From Symbiodinium natans (taxonomy: Eukaryota > Sar > Dinophyceae > Suessiales > Symbiodiniaceae): 64,000 nt of DNA. Each line of letters begins with the position of its first letter. Within the stretch, counting starts at the first letter, position 1. Shown in pieces: positions 43,840-56,700 of the stretch. Under the pieces are notes generated by a model. The model did no database searches. It saw only the letters and a program-made list of their open reading frames with translations, and had not been told where the DNA came from. The translations under genes were made by a program, and so were the position numbers. Location: the NCBI GenBank assembly GCA_905221605.1, contig CAJNDS010000122.1, positions 41,001-105,000 of the forward strand, written 5' to 3'.

Positions 43840-45300
43840 GATGTTGCGTGCCCGGCATGCACGGCAATGATGGCCATCTGCCTCATCGCAGGTCATGCTT
43901 GAGGCCTGGGCTTCCTGGGTAGGTTTAGGGTTTAGGGTTTAGGGTTTAGGGTTTAGGGTTTAGGGTTTAGGGTTTAGGGTTTTGTAGTACTATGATGGAA
44001 GTAGGTACCCCAAAACCCTATTTAGTATGGTTTCTGGTACCTGATTCCAGAAGAGTACGCCAAATGGACCCTGTGACAAAAAACCCTTAACAGGGAAACC
44101 TTGTGGCTCTCTTAAACAGGGACCTTTTCTTCAGAGGGTCTATATCCCCAAGGGTCCCCCGCATCCTATCCCCTAGGGCTGGGTGCAACCGTGCTGTAAC
44201 ACGCGCTGGGGACATGGCTCCAGCGAAGCCTCCACTTTCGAGAACAACCCATCAAACCCAACACCTTGCATGACCGTCCCTAAACCCTAAACACCCTCTC
44301 TGATGAGGGAAGCGTTTCGCTCAGCCTGGCTGGCACTGGGTCCTGTGGATTCGCACAGGGGCTCGATACACCCGAACCTTGGTGGCACAGCATCCTAAAC
44401 GCTCAGCCCTAACCCTCTACCCTAAGCCACACGGGCGGTTGATCGAATGTATGCCTTGGTTTTTGCCTTTGTCATCAAAGGAAGCTTTAACGACACGAAC
44501 AGTTTGACACGGGGAGGAAGTGAGCATTGTGCGATCCTTTGCGTGCTCGACTATAATGTGGCCCTCCGAACGTAAAGAAACTCCCCGCGAATCTTAAGCC
44601 AATCTTTTTTGGGGTGTTCCTGCACCTGAGCCCCAACACCCACACACTGAAGCCCAAACCCGCACTACAGCAACCATCACAACAACACAAACACCTTACC
44701 CTAAGGGTCCATGTACCTAATGGGATTACTTCCTATACAAGGACTTTTGGGCCCAAGTATATAATTATAAGGTACATGGACCCTTAGGGTTTTTTTCTGC
44801 CCCCCAAGGTGAAGGTGGACAAGGCTAATCAGGTGTGGTGTCCTTGTTATCTCGCCTTTGCAGCTGAGATGCTGCCCCTGACCCTAAACCCTAAACCCTA
44901 AACCTTAAACCCTAAACCCTAAACCCCAAACCCTTATGCACAAATAGCCGCTCCTATTCAGTCTTGTTAGGCACCCAGAGTTTGGAGGTTCTATGTACCT
45001 CATCATCATGTACTTGGACCCAAAAGTCTCCAAGCAGGAGGTACTTCAGGGCCAAACCCTAAACCCTAAACCCTAAACCCTAAACCCTAAACCCCCAAGT
45101 ATTCCCTCTTTAGGGCTGCAATGTGGCTGGTCTGCTTGGCACGTCAAAAAACCCATGTAGCGCCTGAACCCCGCCATCCAGGAGAACCACATCGCCCCTG
45201 TTACGAAACTGTCCTTAATTGCGGGATATGAGAGTCTTTTTTTTATGGAGAGCCGGCCCAACACCCTCCTAAGCCCATCCGCTATAGTAAACATACCGGA
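43840..45300 (+). other. Weak exon-like segments before the kinesin
   Basis: Possible exons: 43902-43919 (VMLEAW, donor GTAGGT), about 44200-44275, 44305-44395, 44480-44577 (GGSEHCAILCVLDYNVALR) and 44811-44880 (VKVDKANQVWCPCYLAFA). Between them are CCCTAAA arrays, a family-8 element (43985-44060) and two family-9 elements (44700-44795, 44990-45110; 'gtacctcatca' and 'aggtacttc' types). No family is recognised. Confidence 0.2.
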
Positions 45301-45309
45301 CAGTCCCTG

Positions 45310-48300
45310 ATGTGTGGTTCCTTCAGCTCTGCGGGTGGCAACAAGTGTAGCTTGCATAGCTTCAACCCCAGAAGCCGCAAAAAACCCAAGCAAAACCCCT
45401 GCGCCCAGGGGACGCCCAGCAGAGAGCCGGGAGATGCCATCAAAGTATGTGTTCGGGTACGCCCCCTCAGCAGCTCAGAAGCAGGTTGGGATGCCCCCCC
45501 CCCTTTTCAAACAGCCCCTTTTTGTAAAGGATTTCTAGCCCCCCCCTACTAAAATCACTACTAAGGACTGTTGTTAGAAAAGGGGGGAACAGAAGGTTTA
45601 TGCTGTAAAGGATTTGGGGAGGTGCCTAACTGGACAAGCCTGGTACCGATGCCTAGCCCCCTCCTGTCCTCAAGAACCTATCATTAGCTCAACGCAGGGG
45701 CGTTACCCTAAACCCTAAACCTCAAGAATTCCACGACTTTACGAGCGGGTCCTAGAATAAGGGTTCCGTCTCAAAGGCTTCCCACCTCATTAAGGGGACG
45801 CTGCTTTCGAGCAACCCCCACAGAGGGTTCCGGGCCGTGGGCTTCAGATCGCCAGTAATTCCCTCCTCCAAAACCAGCCCTGCACCCGGCAATCAACCCA
45901 AAACCCACATGACATGAAGCCCTCAACCTCCACTCGGACCCTCCCTGACTGGCGGCCAAGCCTTGAACCCTGAGGCAAGTCAGAGCTTCTCAGCGTTCAA
46001 TTCAGCGTGGTGTTACGCAGTTTCGCTGCTGCTTTTGCGCCCTGTGATTGTTTGAGGGTTTTTTTAGGGTTTAGGGTTTGGGGTGCAGATGCTTTTAAAA
46101 GGTGAGGCTTGTTGTTGGGTTTTTGTGGCTTTGAGAGCGAGTCTCATGGCCCCCCATGGCCACCCCATGGCCCCATGGTCTGCCATCGAGTGCACCGTCG
46201 CTCGCTTGTGCTTGTGCTTGGAGGTTCATGGTGCTTATGAGCCAATGATAACTGTACTTGTAACTGTGCTTATTACCATATTAGGGCACCTCGGGGGTTG
46301 TAAGTGGGTTATAAGTACAGTTATAATTGGTTAAGTACCATGAACCTTCGAGTAGGGGTCGTGTCGTTTCTCCAGGCTGGCTTGAGAAGGCCTTGCGCCA
46401 TTTTTCTCTGTCTTCCGGGAGCATCGCCTGGAGCAAACAGATGGGGAGTCCTTCCTGCGCACAGCACCCAAAGCAATCACCGCAACTGTCGTAAATTGTT
46501 TTGGATTGACCGCTGAGCGCCCTGTTGGGACACATCAGCGGCGTGGTGCCCGCAATGCTTGCCCCCATGACTCCCCCACGACACATCACGGCAAGCGCAG
46601 ATGTTTGCAAAAGTGCTCGCCAAGGTTTGTTCACAGAACCTTTCGTGCTCATTGTCTGAAATGTGCTTTGTTCAAGCCGCCAGCCAGTAGCTGCCCGACT
46701 CTTGTTCCGTAAGCATTGGCCGCCACCATTTGACAACATTCGGCATGCAGTGATCGGGTGGGCCTTTGCATTAGGCATACTAAGTGAGGCACCGTGCGTG
46801 GGCTGACTGGTCCATAGAGGGACAGGGGCAGGTCCGCCTCCTCGTTTGTATTATGTAGATACGAGGCGAGGCGGTGTTTCGCAAGGTTCAGGCACAACGT
46901 GTGCTCGTGCGCGTGAGAGCGCATCTGCGTCTGCATCTGCCTGGCAGCTGTCTCTACCTTCGAGCGCCTGCGCCAAACCCTAAACCTAAACCCTGTGAGG
47001 TTAGACAATGGCGAGAAGATGCAGCTCGGCTGTTTGCAGTCGGTGGCCCGTTCTTACAAAAACACCGCATCTGCTGGGACGAGAAGTGTGGGACTCCTAG
47101 GGTACAATGTGCGCCTGTATGTCGAGCCAAAATAAATATACATATAGAACATGTATATGTGTATGTATATATGTATATATATATATATATATATATTTTT
47201 TTTCTTATTTATATCTATTTGTTGTTTACTCAGTTATGTTTATTTACTCCCTATTTATGTGTATATATGTGTTGTATTTATTACAAAAGCACCTAGTGCA
47301 GAATCATATTCCCCCTCATACTACCAGTCCTTAAAAGGAATCGTAAATTTAATAGGGAGGACTAGAATCCCGATTTAAGGCTGTTATTATATGGTTTGCA
47401 CCCTAAACCCTAAACCCTAAACCCTAAACCCTAAACCCTAACATCCCCAAAAATATGGCCTTTGCAAAGCTGTTGCTGATAGGGCTTTGTCTGCTTAGTC
47501 TTGTTCATCTGCACTGGTGCTGTCGTGGAGCGATGGTGGAGTCACACTCCCGTCTCAGGCATTCGCATAGCGCGTGTTCAAAAGCTAAACCCTAAACCCT
47601 AAATTGCGCTTGCAAAGGTGTGTGCGGATCCTGCCGGAGATGCCGTACTCGACAACAGCACCTCGGGGCTGCAAGCAAGGGCCCGAAGATGACCCTAACC
47701 CCTAACCCCTAACCCCTAACCCCTAACCCCTAAACCCTAAACCCTAAACCCTAAACCCTAAACCCTAAACCCTAAACCTTAAACCCTAAACCCTAAACCC
47801 TAAACCCTAAACCCTAAACCCTAAACCCTAAACCCTAAACCCTAAACCCGAGCCAGGGCTGGGTTTCAAGGAGTTTGAGAGGTTGGGATGTTCCCCCCCC
47901 CCCCCCCCCCCCTTGTACTAACAGCTCTTTAGTAGGGAGTATGGTACCACCTCCCCTTTTATAATCCCTATTGAGGACTGTTAGTATCAGGGGAATATCC
48001 CAAGCTTCAAGGAAAGCATGACAACCATGAAGCCTAGATTTTCATGACGACCTGTGACTCCCAAAAAACCCTACAAATTGGTAGGCTACAACCCCCTAAG
48101 CATAGGGTGTCACTCCCCAAAATTGTGGGTAACCCTAAGCCCTAACCCCACGCAACTTAGGGTACAGCCCCCAGAAATAGTAACCCTAAACCCGAAATCC
48201 TAAACCCCAAGCCCCAAACCCTAAACCCTAAACCCTGAACCTTAAATAACGAGGTCAATTTGACAAATCCTGCGGACACCGGCCCTGCCGGAACGAGGGC

Positions 48301-50713
48301 GTTCTCCTTCGACCGGGCCTATTGGCGGCCAGCCCGCAGTCCAGAGCAAGGGTTCAGGGTTTAGGGTTATAGGGTTTTAGGGCTTTAGGGTTTAGGGTTA
48401 CAGAGTCTGGGTTCAAAAAAGGGTTATAGGGTTATCGGGTTACAGGGGTATAGGGTTTAATTAGTGATAGTAAACGGTTTCTGAGAAAGCCCTCCAATCT
48501 TGTCAGCGGGAGTTGTGGCGAAACAGCTTCTATGATCTCTGCAGAACCTTCTTATCATATCAGTCTCTTCAGCCATTTGAGCCTTGTGGTTCTGGTTCAG
48601 GTCTGCCAAAGATGCAGATTCCCACTATGTGTCCCAGGCCAAGGGAAGTGGTTCACAGGTTGGGGTTGAGAAGGTCTGGCGCTGGCAGGAACACCTCATG
48701 GATGATTTGGGCCACGAGCTGCGCAGCAACGTGCCACGTGACTGCAGGTACAAGAGAGAAATGCCTGTAGTGGATATGTACTGGAACCTGAGTACCTTGC
48801 AAGCCCGGGCACTGGCGGAGTGTTACCCGGGGAGTGGGTTTCTTCTTCCCTAAGCCGCAGAAGAAGAGAGAGGGAGGAGACCAGATTGGATGGTGCATGT
48901 GTTGGTGCAAAAAAGGCTGGATGGCTACAACAGCTGCCTCTTTGCTTACGGTCAAACTGGTCTGGGCCTAAGCTCGGCTAAAGGCGCACAGAACAGAAAG
49001 CCACAGCAGTGAACAATAGCACCACCCTCCCATAATCCCGACATAAGTGTATCATAGTGTAGCATAAAGTGCTGCGTATCAAATTGCAAACTCCAGTCCA
49101 ATAGGCCCCTAGATCACATCGATGGCGTCTGCATGGCACACGTGGCGGCGTCTCACCGAATTCTGTTGTGCTCAGCTGTTTACCGGCATCTGGTTTCCTT
49201 ACTTGCTGCGATGCTCAACGTACCCCAGTACTATGATGGAATTCGGTACCCCAAAACCCTGTTTAGTATGTTTTCTGGGTACCTAGCTCCATAATCGTAC
49301 ACCAACATGGACCCTCCCAAGCCCCCAGTGTTCGCGTGGCTGCTGGGCGGGTGGCAACCAAAAAGTCCCAAAAGGCCTTAAAAATTCAGAATAGGCTTTT
49401 GGGCGGTCATCATGTTATCATTATACAGGGACCCTCAGAGGGAATAATACCCTATAAGGGAATAATATTTCCTAGGTAGGATAAGGGGGACCCTTAAAAG
49501 GGAACCCTTCTGAACCCTCTTCTGGCTCTCTGAACCAGGGGCCGTATTCAGAGGGTCTATATCCCCAAGGGTCCCCCGAATCCTATCCCCTAATATTAGT
49601 AATTATTCCGACCCCTATATGTCAGGCAGCGGGAAGACATACAGCGTGCTGGGCAGCGAGACGCCCCCAGAAAGCCGGGGGCTTCTTCCACGAATCGTGG
49701 AGGCTGCCGGGGCTTAAGATGACCCTTAGAAGGAAGGCTACTTTTTTGGGGGAGTTTTTTAAGTAAATAGTCGTTGTTGGTTCAGAGTCTGAGGCTTGAG
49801 ATCGGGTTAGTTGCTTATTTCAATGGCTCACCTTATGGCCGGGTCACTATAGTAACCTTGCTAGGCACGTGGGATGTTTGTTGAAACATGTTTCCCCTTT
49901 TTTGGGGTTTACGAGGCTTATGTTTAGGAATATATTTCAGAAGGTTTTCAGGGCCATCCTAGTAACTTATAGCTTTCCAGCAGGATATCCGGGGAAGACA
50001 TGTTTTGTGTCCTCTGAGAGTTTTCGCTTTCTGAGAACTTGACACTTCAGGTCCTTCCTGTCTTTCCTCTCCATGAACCAGGGTTTAGGGTGAAGAATAT
50101 AGGGTTTTCGGATTTAGGGTTTAGGGCTTAGGCGTTGGGAATGAAGCTGAGGGGTTCCGGGTGTACGTGGATGGGTTCTGGGCTCGACATCGCAAGTGTC
50201 ACACTTTGGATAAGGTTTTGTGTTGATTCGTCGGACGTGGGCCGGTTTTCACGAAGGAAAGCGAAGCTACCCTGATGTTGATGTATAGTGCTTAATCTGA
50301 TCTGGCAATCATAGCAACCTGCTTCAGTCTCCTTAGGAAAAATCAGCCTCTTCATACCTTGGGCTCTGCCCAATGATTGCCGAAGAGAACTTGGATAAGT
50401 CTTGAAATGCCCTTAACTCTTCGCCCCTAAACCCTAAACCCTGGGAAACATCTCCAGCGAAGACGTCCTACCTGGCAGATGGGCAAAGACGGCTCGCAGA
50501 TGACGTCTCGCCTAGCTAAAGGGCCAGCAGGGCATGGCCCCATGCGACTTTAGGGTTTAGGGCCCTAAACCCCTAAACCCTAAAACCCCTTTGGGCCTCT
50601 TGTGCAGGACATCTTCAAGACCATCGAAGGGGCCCCGAATGAGTTTGCCACGACGATCTCCTACCTGGAGACCGGGGCCCAGCAGGGTTCAGAGGATGCA
50701 GGGAGGGGGGGGG

Positions 50714-50751
<38 letters not shown>

Positions 50752-53700
50752 CTCTTCTTTTTTTTGTTTTCTCTTTATCTTTCTTTCTCTCTTTCTCTTT
50801 CTCTCTTTCTCTTTCTCTCTTTCTCTTTCTCTGTCTCTTTCTCTTTCTCTTGCCCTTGCTCTTGCTCTTTCTCTTTCTCTTTCTCTTTCTCTCTCACTAT
50901 ATATTTATATACACACACTCACTCATTATATACATATACATATATAGAGACATCATAATATTACTATGTAATGTTATACCATAGAAAGCAATATACGAAT
51001 TGTTGTATTGTTGATATGTGCATATGTGCATATATATATATATATATAGCACAAAAAATCGTTGATAACCCGGGGGGTGGTAGCATATGTATGTATATAT
51101 ATATACATATATACATATATACATATATATATATATACACATATACATATATATGTGGAAGAAACTGAGCCCAGGATCTACAACGAGCAGATCCGGGACC
51201 TTCTCAGATCCGGCCAAGAGCAGCAGCTGAAGTTGGAGGCGCGCTTGTGGTGTCCGCAAGGAGCTGCTACTGTAGGGTTTAGGGTTTAGGGTTTAGGGTT
51301 TAGGGTTTAGGGGTTGTTGGCATGGGCCCAAAGATGTTGATGCAGGTGCGCGCGAACCCCAAGTATGGGAACTTCGTGCGGCTCGGCCATCGATTTGAGG
51401 TCATAGCCAACACCCTTGCAAACCCTAAACCCTAAGCCCAAAAACTCTAAAACCCCAAAATGAAAGCTAACTAGCAAGTATCCGCATTCAGGATTGAGGG
51501 GACAAGCCCAGGAATGACTCTACGTGCTTTCGGGTCGCCTATTTCTGACACAAGCCCCAAACCCTATAGCACTAAATTAAACCCTCAGCCTTGAACTCTT
51601 CATTGGGTTTAAGAGGATTGTTGTTGAGGACTACTTTCCGAGGGTTCTAAGGGCCAACTTCGCCGGAATTCAGGCAGTTCTTCCTGAAATTGCAACTTTT
51701 GAACGCCCCTATTGTTTTTTATGGAGCGTCGGGGGTTTACGTGGCCATCCCCCAAAGTGCAACAGTGTGGAGGGTTTAGGGTTGGGATGTCCCCCTTATA
51801 CTAACAGTCCTTGGTAGGGATTATCGTACCCCCTATTCGAATCCCTAATGAGGGCTGTTAGTCCCTAAACCCTAAACCCTAAACCCTAGACCCTAAACCC
51901 TAAACCTCGTCCAGGTTCGGGCTAAAGGAGGTGCCCGTCATGGCAACTTGGCGCGTCTTTTACATGACCAGTTCCTTCAAGGGCCGGGGAAACCGAAGGA
52001 CTTGGCCGCATGCGTACCGGGGGCGTAGAATGGGTCCCCAAAATGTGTAGGGTTTAGGGTCTAGGGTCTAGGGTCTAGGGTCTAGGGTTTAGGCGTGCTT
52101 GAGCCTGCTGGTGCTTCTCGGGTCTGCATTGCATTGACTTTTGGATTCTTGCTAGCCTTTCAGTCCATACAGAGGGATGGGCCTTCGGTTCGGGCATGAG
52201 GCTCCGTCTGTCTTGGGCACGCTTCAAGGCTTAAGGTTGGGTTAGGGTTTAGGGTTTAGGGTTTAGGGGTTTATAGGTTGAGCTGGGGTTTTGTATGCAG
52301 TTTCCCTGGAGTTGGCTGCCTTCCTGTTGCAGAGATTGCTTGTTCAGGTGCAGGGAAGCAAGTAGGCGGTTGGAAAAGGGAGGTTTCAGGGCTTGATTGG
52401 GGTTCGTCCTTGTCTACCTGCACTTCTAGGTTCATGGGAGTCCCTGAACCGCTATGTGCTTAAGAACCCCTCCAAACACAGAAGATAATAATCTGTATTG
52501 CTCTTATAAAGAACGATTTTGCGTTTTGTTTTTTTTTGGGGGGGGTTCTTCATGAAGTAGCAGTGAAGAGTTTAGTGTTTATAGGGCTCTGTAAGGACTG
52601 GCAGAACCTCAAGCGCTGGCTCGATTTCGGCGTGAAGGCCAGAGCAGTGGCCCACACCTCCATGAACGCGCCTTGCGCGGCAGAGCATCAGGGTTTAGGG
52701 CTTAGGGTTTAGGATTTAGGGTTTAGGGTTTGCTTCGTGACTAGGAAGCTCCAGGATCCACGCAACGCCCGGCGGGTTTGCCTTTCAACTTACCTTCCAA
52801 ACCTGCGGCGCGACCTTTGTTTTTCTTATAAGAACATGCCAACTCGACGCCATGATCTGTAGAACTGACCACATGCCTGTTCATTTTTTTCTTGTTCCTT
52901 TTGGTGAAGACCTGGTTTCCCTAAACCCTAGACCCTAAACCCTAAACCCTAGACCTGTTCCGTTTGGTGAAGACCTGGTTTCCTGAATGTTGTGTCGATC
53001 TCAGGCTACCTCCAGCCGTTCCCACTGCATCTTCAGCATGGAGGCCGCAAAAAGGGTGGGTTTATGGTTTAGGGGCTTATAGGGGTTAGGGTTTATGGCC
53101 TGGTCCTCGCCTATCGCAGGATTTGAAGCGATTGCAAAGGGCTTGGTTTGTGAAGAGAGCGATGCCCCGGTATCATGAAGCGAACGAGACCCAGAACCAC
53201 CTGCCCTTGCGTGTTCAGGGCTTAGGTTGATGGGAACCTTCTAAGCCCTAAAGGCAACAGAGCACTTGGAGGTTCATGGTACTTATGAACCAATTACAGG
53301 CGTACTTTTTCACTGTACTCACAGCCATATTAGGGCCACTTAAGGCTTGCAAGGGGCGTATGCATGGGCTTAGGGTTTAGGGTTTAGGGTTTAGGGTTTA
53401 GGGTTTAGGGTTTAGGGCGTGCCAGACGGGAGCGCGCTTTGGGAGCGCGCGGTAGTCTGCAGACCTACCCACCCCAAGACCGCCCGCTTACAACTCTCAA
53501 GGAGTTAAGACCTTTTATTTTTTTACAAAGCATCACATGAGTCAGCACTCACACCCTTTTGGGGATTTCCACAAGGTGCGTGGACCAGGCGCCAAGCTGC
53601 AGGGCGGGGTCCGTGAAGACAGCTTGGGTTGGCGCGAAGGGGCTAAGGGATGGGCCAGGAACAGAGAAAGGCAGCGAGGCTTGGTTGGCGCGAAGGGGCT

Positions 53701-56700
53701 CCAGCCAGGAAGAACACACAGTGAACAGCTTGGGCTAACCAAAAAAACCACGAAAACAGGGCTGGTAGCTTGGCTTGGCGCGAACGGGGTAAGGTGGGGT
53801 GCCGAACCAGGGTCAGGACCAGGCACACAGTTGCAGCAAACGGAAGCGAGGGGCAGGACAGATTGGGTTGGTGCGAAGGGGCTAAAGCCAGAGGAAGAGC
53901 CCCGAAACAGGACCCGAAACAGGACACAAACTGGTGTGCGGACAGCTTGGCTTGACCCAGGGCCAGGGCCAGGGCCAGGGCCAGCACCAGGACCAGAGCA
54001 GGGCAGGGCCAGGGCCACAGCCAGGGCCAGGGCCCTGGCCCTGGCCCTGGCCCTGGCCCAGGGCCAAGGGCCAGGGCCAGGGCCAGAACATCAGGACCAG
54101 AACAGTTTTTGGCCAAGAACCCTAACAAAACGGCCCCTCATCCCCTCAGCCGGCCAGGGGGGTCTCAAGGGGCCGTCCCAGGGGGCCCTCCAATGCAGGA
54201 CCCAACCAGGTGCGCGGACAGCTTGGGGTTTAGGGTAATATAATATAATACAGTGACAACTGCTGACTCGGCCTGTGCCTGCCTGGAGGGTAAGCCAGCC
54301 TGGAGGCCAGCTCGGTCGCCCGCCTGGGGCTCCCTCGCAGGGTCTCACTGAGCGCTCGACCAGCGCCCACCTACCCCAAAAGACAAGAGAGTGGGGTGGC
54401 GGGCGGGTTTAGGGTTTAGGGTTTAGGGTTTAGGGTTTAGGGTTTAGGGTTTAGGGTTTAGAGTACAGTTATGAGTGGCTAATAAGTACCATGACCCTCC
54501 AAGCAATGCAGGTTGTGCACAAGATGCGCTCGGGAGGTGCCCGAACACAGCTCCGTTCCAAGGCACGTCACACGCTTTTTGGGGCGCTTTTAGGGGTTTG
54601 AGTTGGGATGTTCCCCCAATATGCTAGCAGCTCCTTCCTAGGGTTTTTTTTTTTTTTTTTTATAGGGGGTACTGTAATCCCTATTGAGGATTGTTAGTAT
54701 GAGGGGGAACATCCCACGGTATAAAGTTCATTGTGACGAACCCAATGCTGCCACTAGGAGTGGGAAGCAGAGTCCCAGGGATCTTGCTAGAAGCCCGAGA
54801 TCAAAATCCTCTTCGGACAGAGGCTGACTCCATGTCCAGAAAGGTTTAGGGTTTAGGGTTTAGGGTTTAGGGTTTAGGGTTTAGGGTTTAGGGTTTAGGG
54901 TTTAGGGTTTAGGGGTGCAAGATCCTGATCCAGAGCGGGCAACCCCCTTGCCATATCTTGGCTCAAGCCATTTGGCGCATTTGGCGTTGGAGGAAGTGGC
55001 AGTGCGGGTTGTGTCCACTGCACCTCTGCACTTTGCAGTTTCGGCAGTGTGGGGAACAGGAGCTTCCCGGCACCAGGGGCGTTTGAAGAAAAATTTTGTG
55101 CTCGGGACCTTTGGATGCTGCCGCAGCCTACTTTGTACACATCCATGGCAGGCGTCGCACCTCCTGGGCCTCCAGTTCCCGCCCTCGACCCAAATCTGGA
55201 GCAATTCATTCGTCAAGGCTACCTAGTTCTACCACCAGCAGGCAGCCCACAGCTGCACGGCACCATCTACTCGAAAGCCTGGGCCATCAACGCAAAGGGC
55301 CCGGAAGAGACGTGGAAGCTTGCAGATGGTGTCCTTGCTGCCATTCCCGAGCTCCAGCAGGTCTTAGAGGTGCCACATGTGCGCCAAGCACTGACCGGCG
55401 TTTTGGGCGACGGCTACATGCTGCACGGGCACAGGCATCTGCACGTGAGCTCGGACAACAACCAGATGTGGCACAAGGACTCCTACTGGGGCTTTCGGAA
55501 GATCCGGAAGCATCGCCCACGCTGGCTGATGATGCTCTATTACCCGCAGGAGACAACCATTGACATGGGGCCGACCTGCATCATGGCCGGGTCGCAGTAC
55601 TGGACCAAGAACACGGAGCACAGCGCATATGGAGAAGACATCTTGCTGCCCCACTCGGGCGTACAGAGCATGTTCCTCCCTCCAGGAAGTCCTTCCTTGC
55701 AGTCCCGTGCTCTCCAGGAGGCCAAGGCAAACTACCTGAAGCAGGACGCGGGTCTTGTGCAGGACCTGGAGCTCACAGTCCCAGCAGGCACCTGCGTCTT
55801 GATGCATTACGACCTCTTCCATCGAGCCAGCTCTCGTCTGCCTGGGAGCCCGGCACCCGAGCGCTTTTTGGTGAAGTTCCAGTTCCTGAGGACGACTGAG
55901 CCATGCCCCTCGGCCCACGGAGTCCTCCCCCCTTCGAATCCGGCACCTCATCAGCTGGAGCCGATTCTTGGGGACATCCGCGCTTGGTACTGTGGAATCC
56001 AGGCAGATCATCCAGAGCACGGTCAGCACGAATCCTTGCTCTCTGAGCGTGCAAAGGATGCCGAGATCCTCTCCGGAGACTATGGTGAAGTGGAGAAAGT
56101 GGCAGCAGCCTACCGCCTGGGCCGAGTGGGTGCACGGCAGCTCCTTGCGCGGGCCCTGACGGCAGAGGACGAAGGGACGGCGCGAGCCGCGGCTTACGGC
56201 CTCACAGCCGCCGGGCCATCTGCCACAACCTCCGTGCTGCCCCTGTTGAGCGCCGGCGCCTCGAACCGCGTCCGCCGCCTGGCTGCCTTCGTCGTGGGCG
56301 AGACCGCGAAGCCAGAGGTCTCGACCATCGCAACCCTTGGCCGAGCCCTTTCAGAGGAGTCCAGCAATGAGGCCAAGTGCGAACTCTTAGAGGCAATCGG
56401 GTTGGTGGGTGCTCGAGCTCGATCCCTTGGACACGATGACCTGTGCAACGCATGCATGTTGGAAGTTCTTCCATTTCTGGAGCAGTCCGGGGCGGCATGG
56501 GCCAAGACTCAAACTGGCGAATGCGCGGCCTATGCCATTTTGCTGGCGGCTGGGCTGAAGGGTCAGGTACCGCCGCCGGTCCTCACCAGGCTCGTGAGCG
56601 TGGCCACGGCCTCTCATTGCGATCATCTTCTGGCAACTTTTGCCTCAGAGGTGCCTCAGTAGTAGAGTATGTAACCTTTAACCTTTTTGAGGTAATATAA

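Noticed and set aside
53537-54238. Plus-strand open frame of 233 codons with equally long minus-strand frames
   Set aside because: It lies over 55-60 bp and CAGGGC minisatellites and reads Gly/Pro/Gln repeats in several frames; open frames are expected there without coding.
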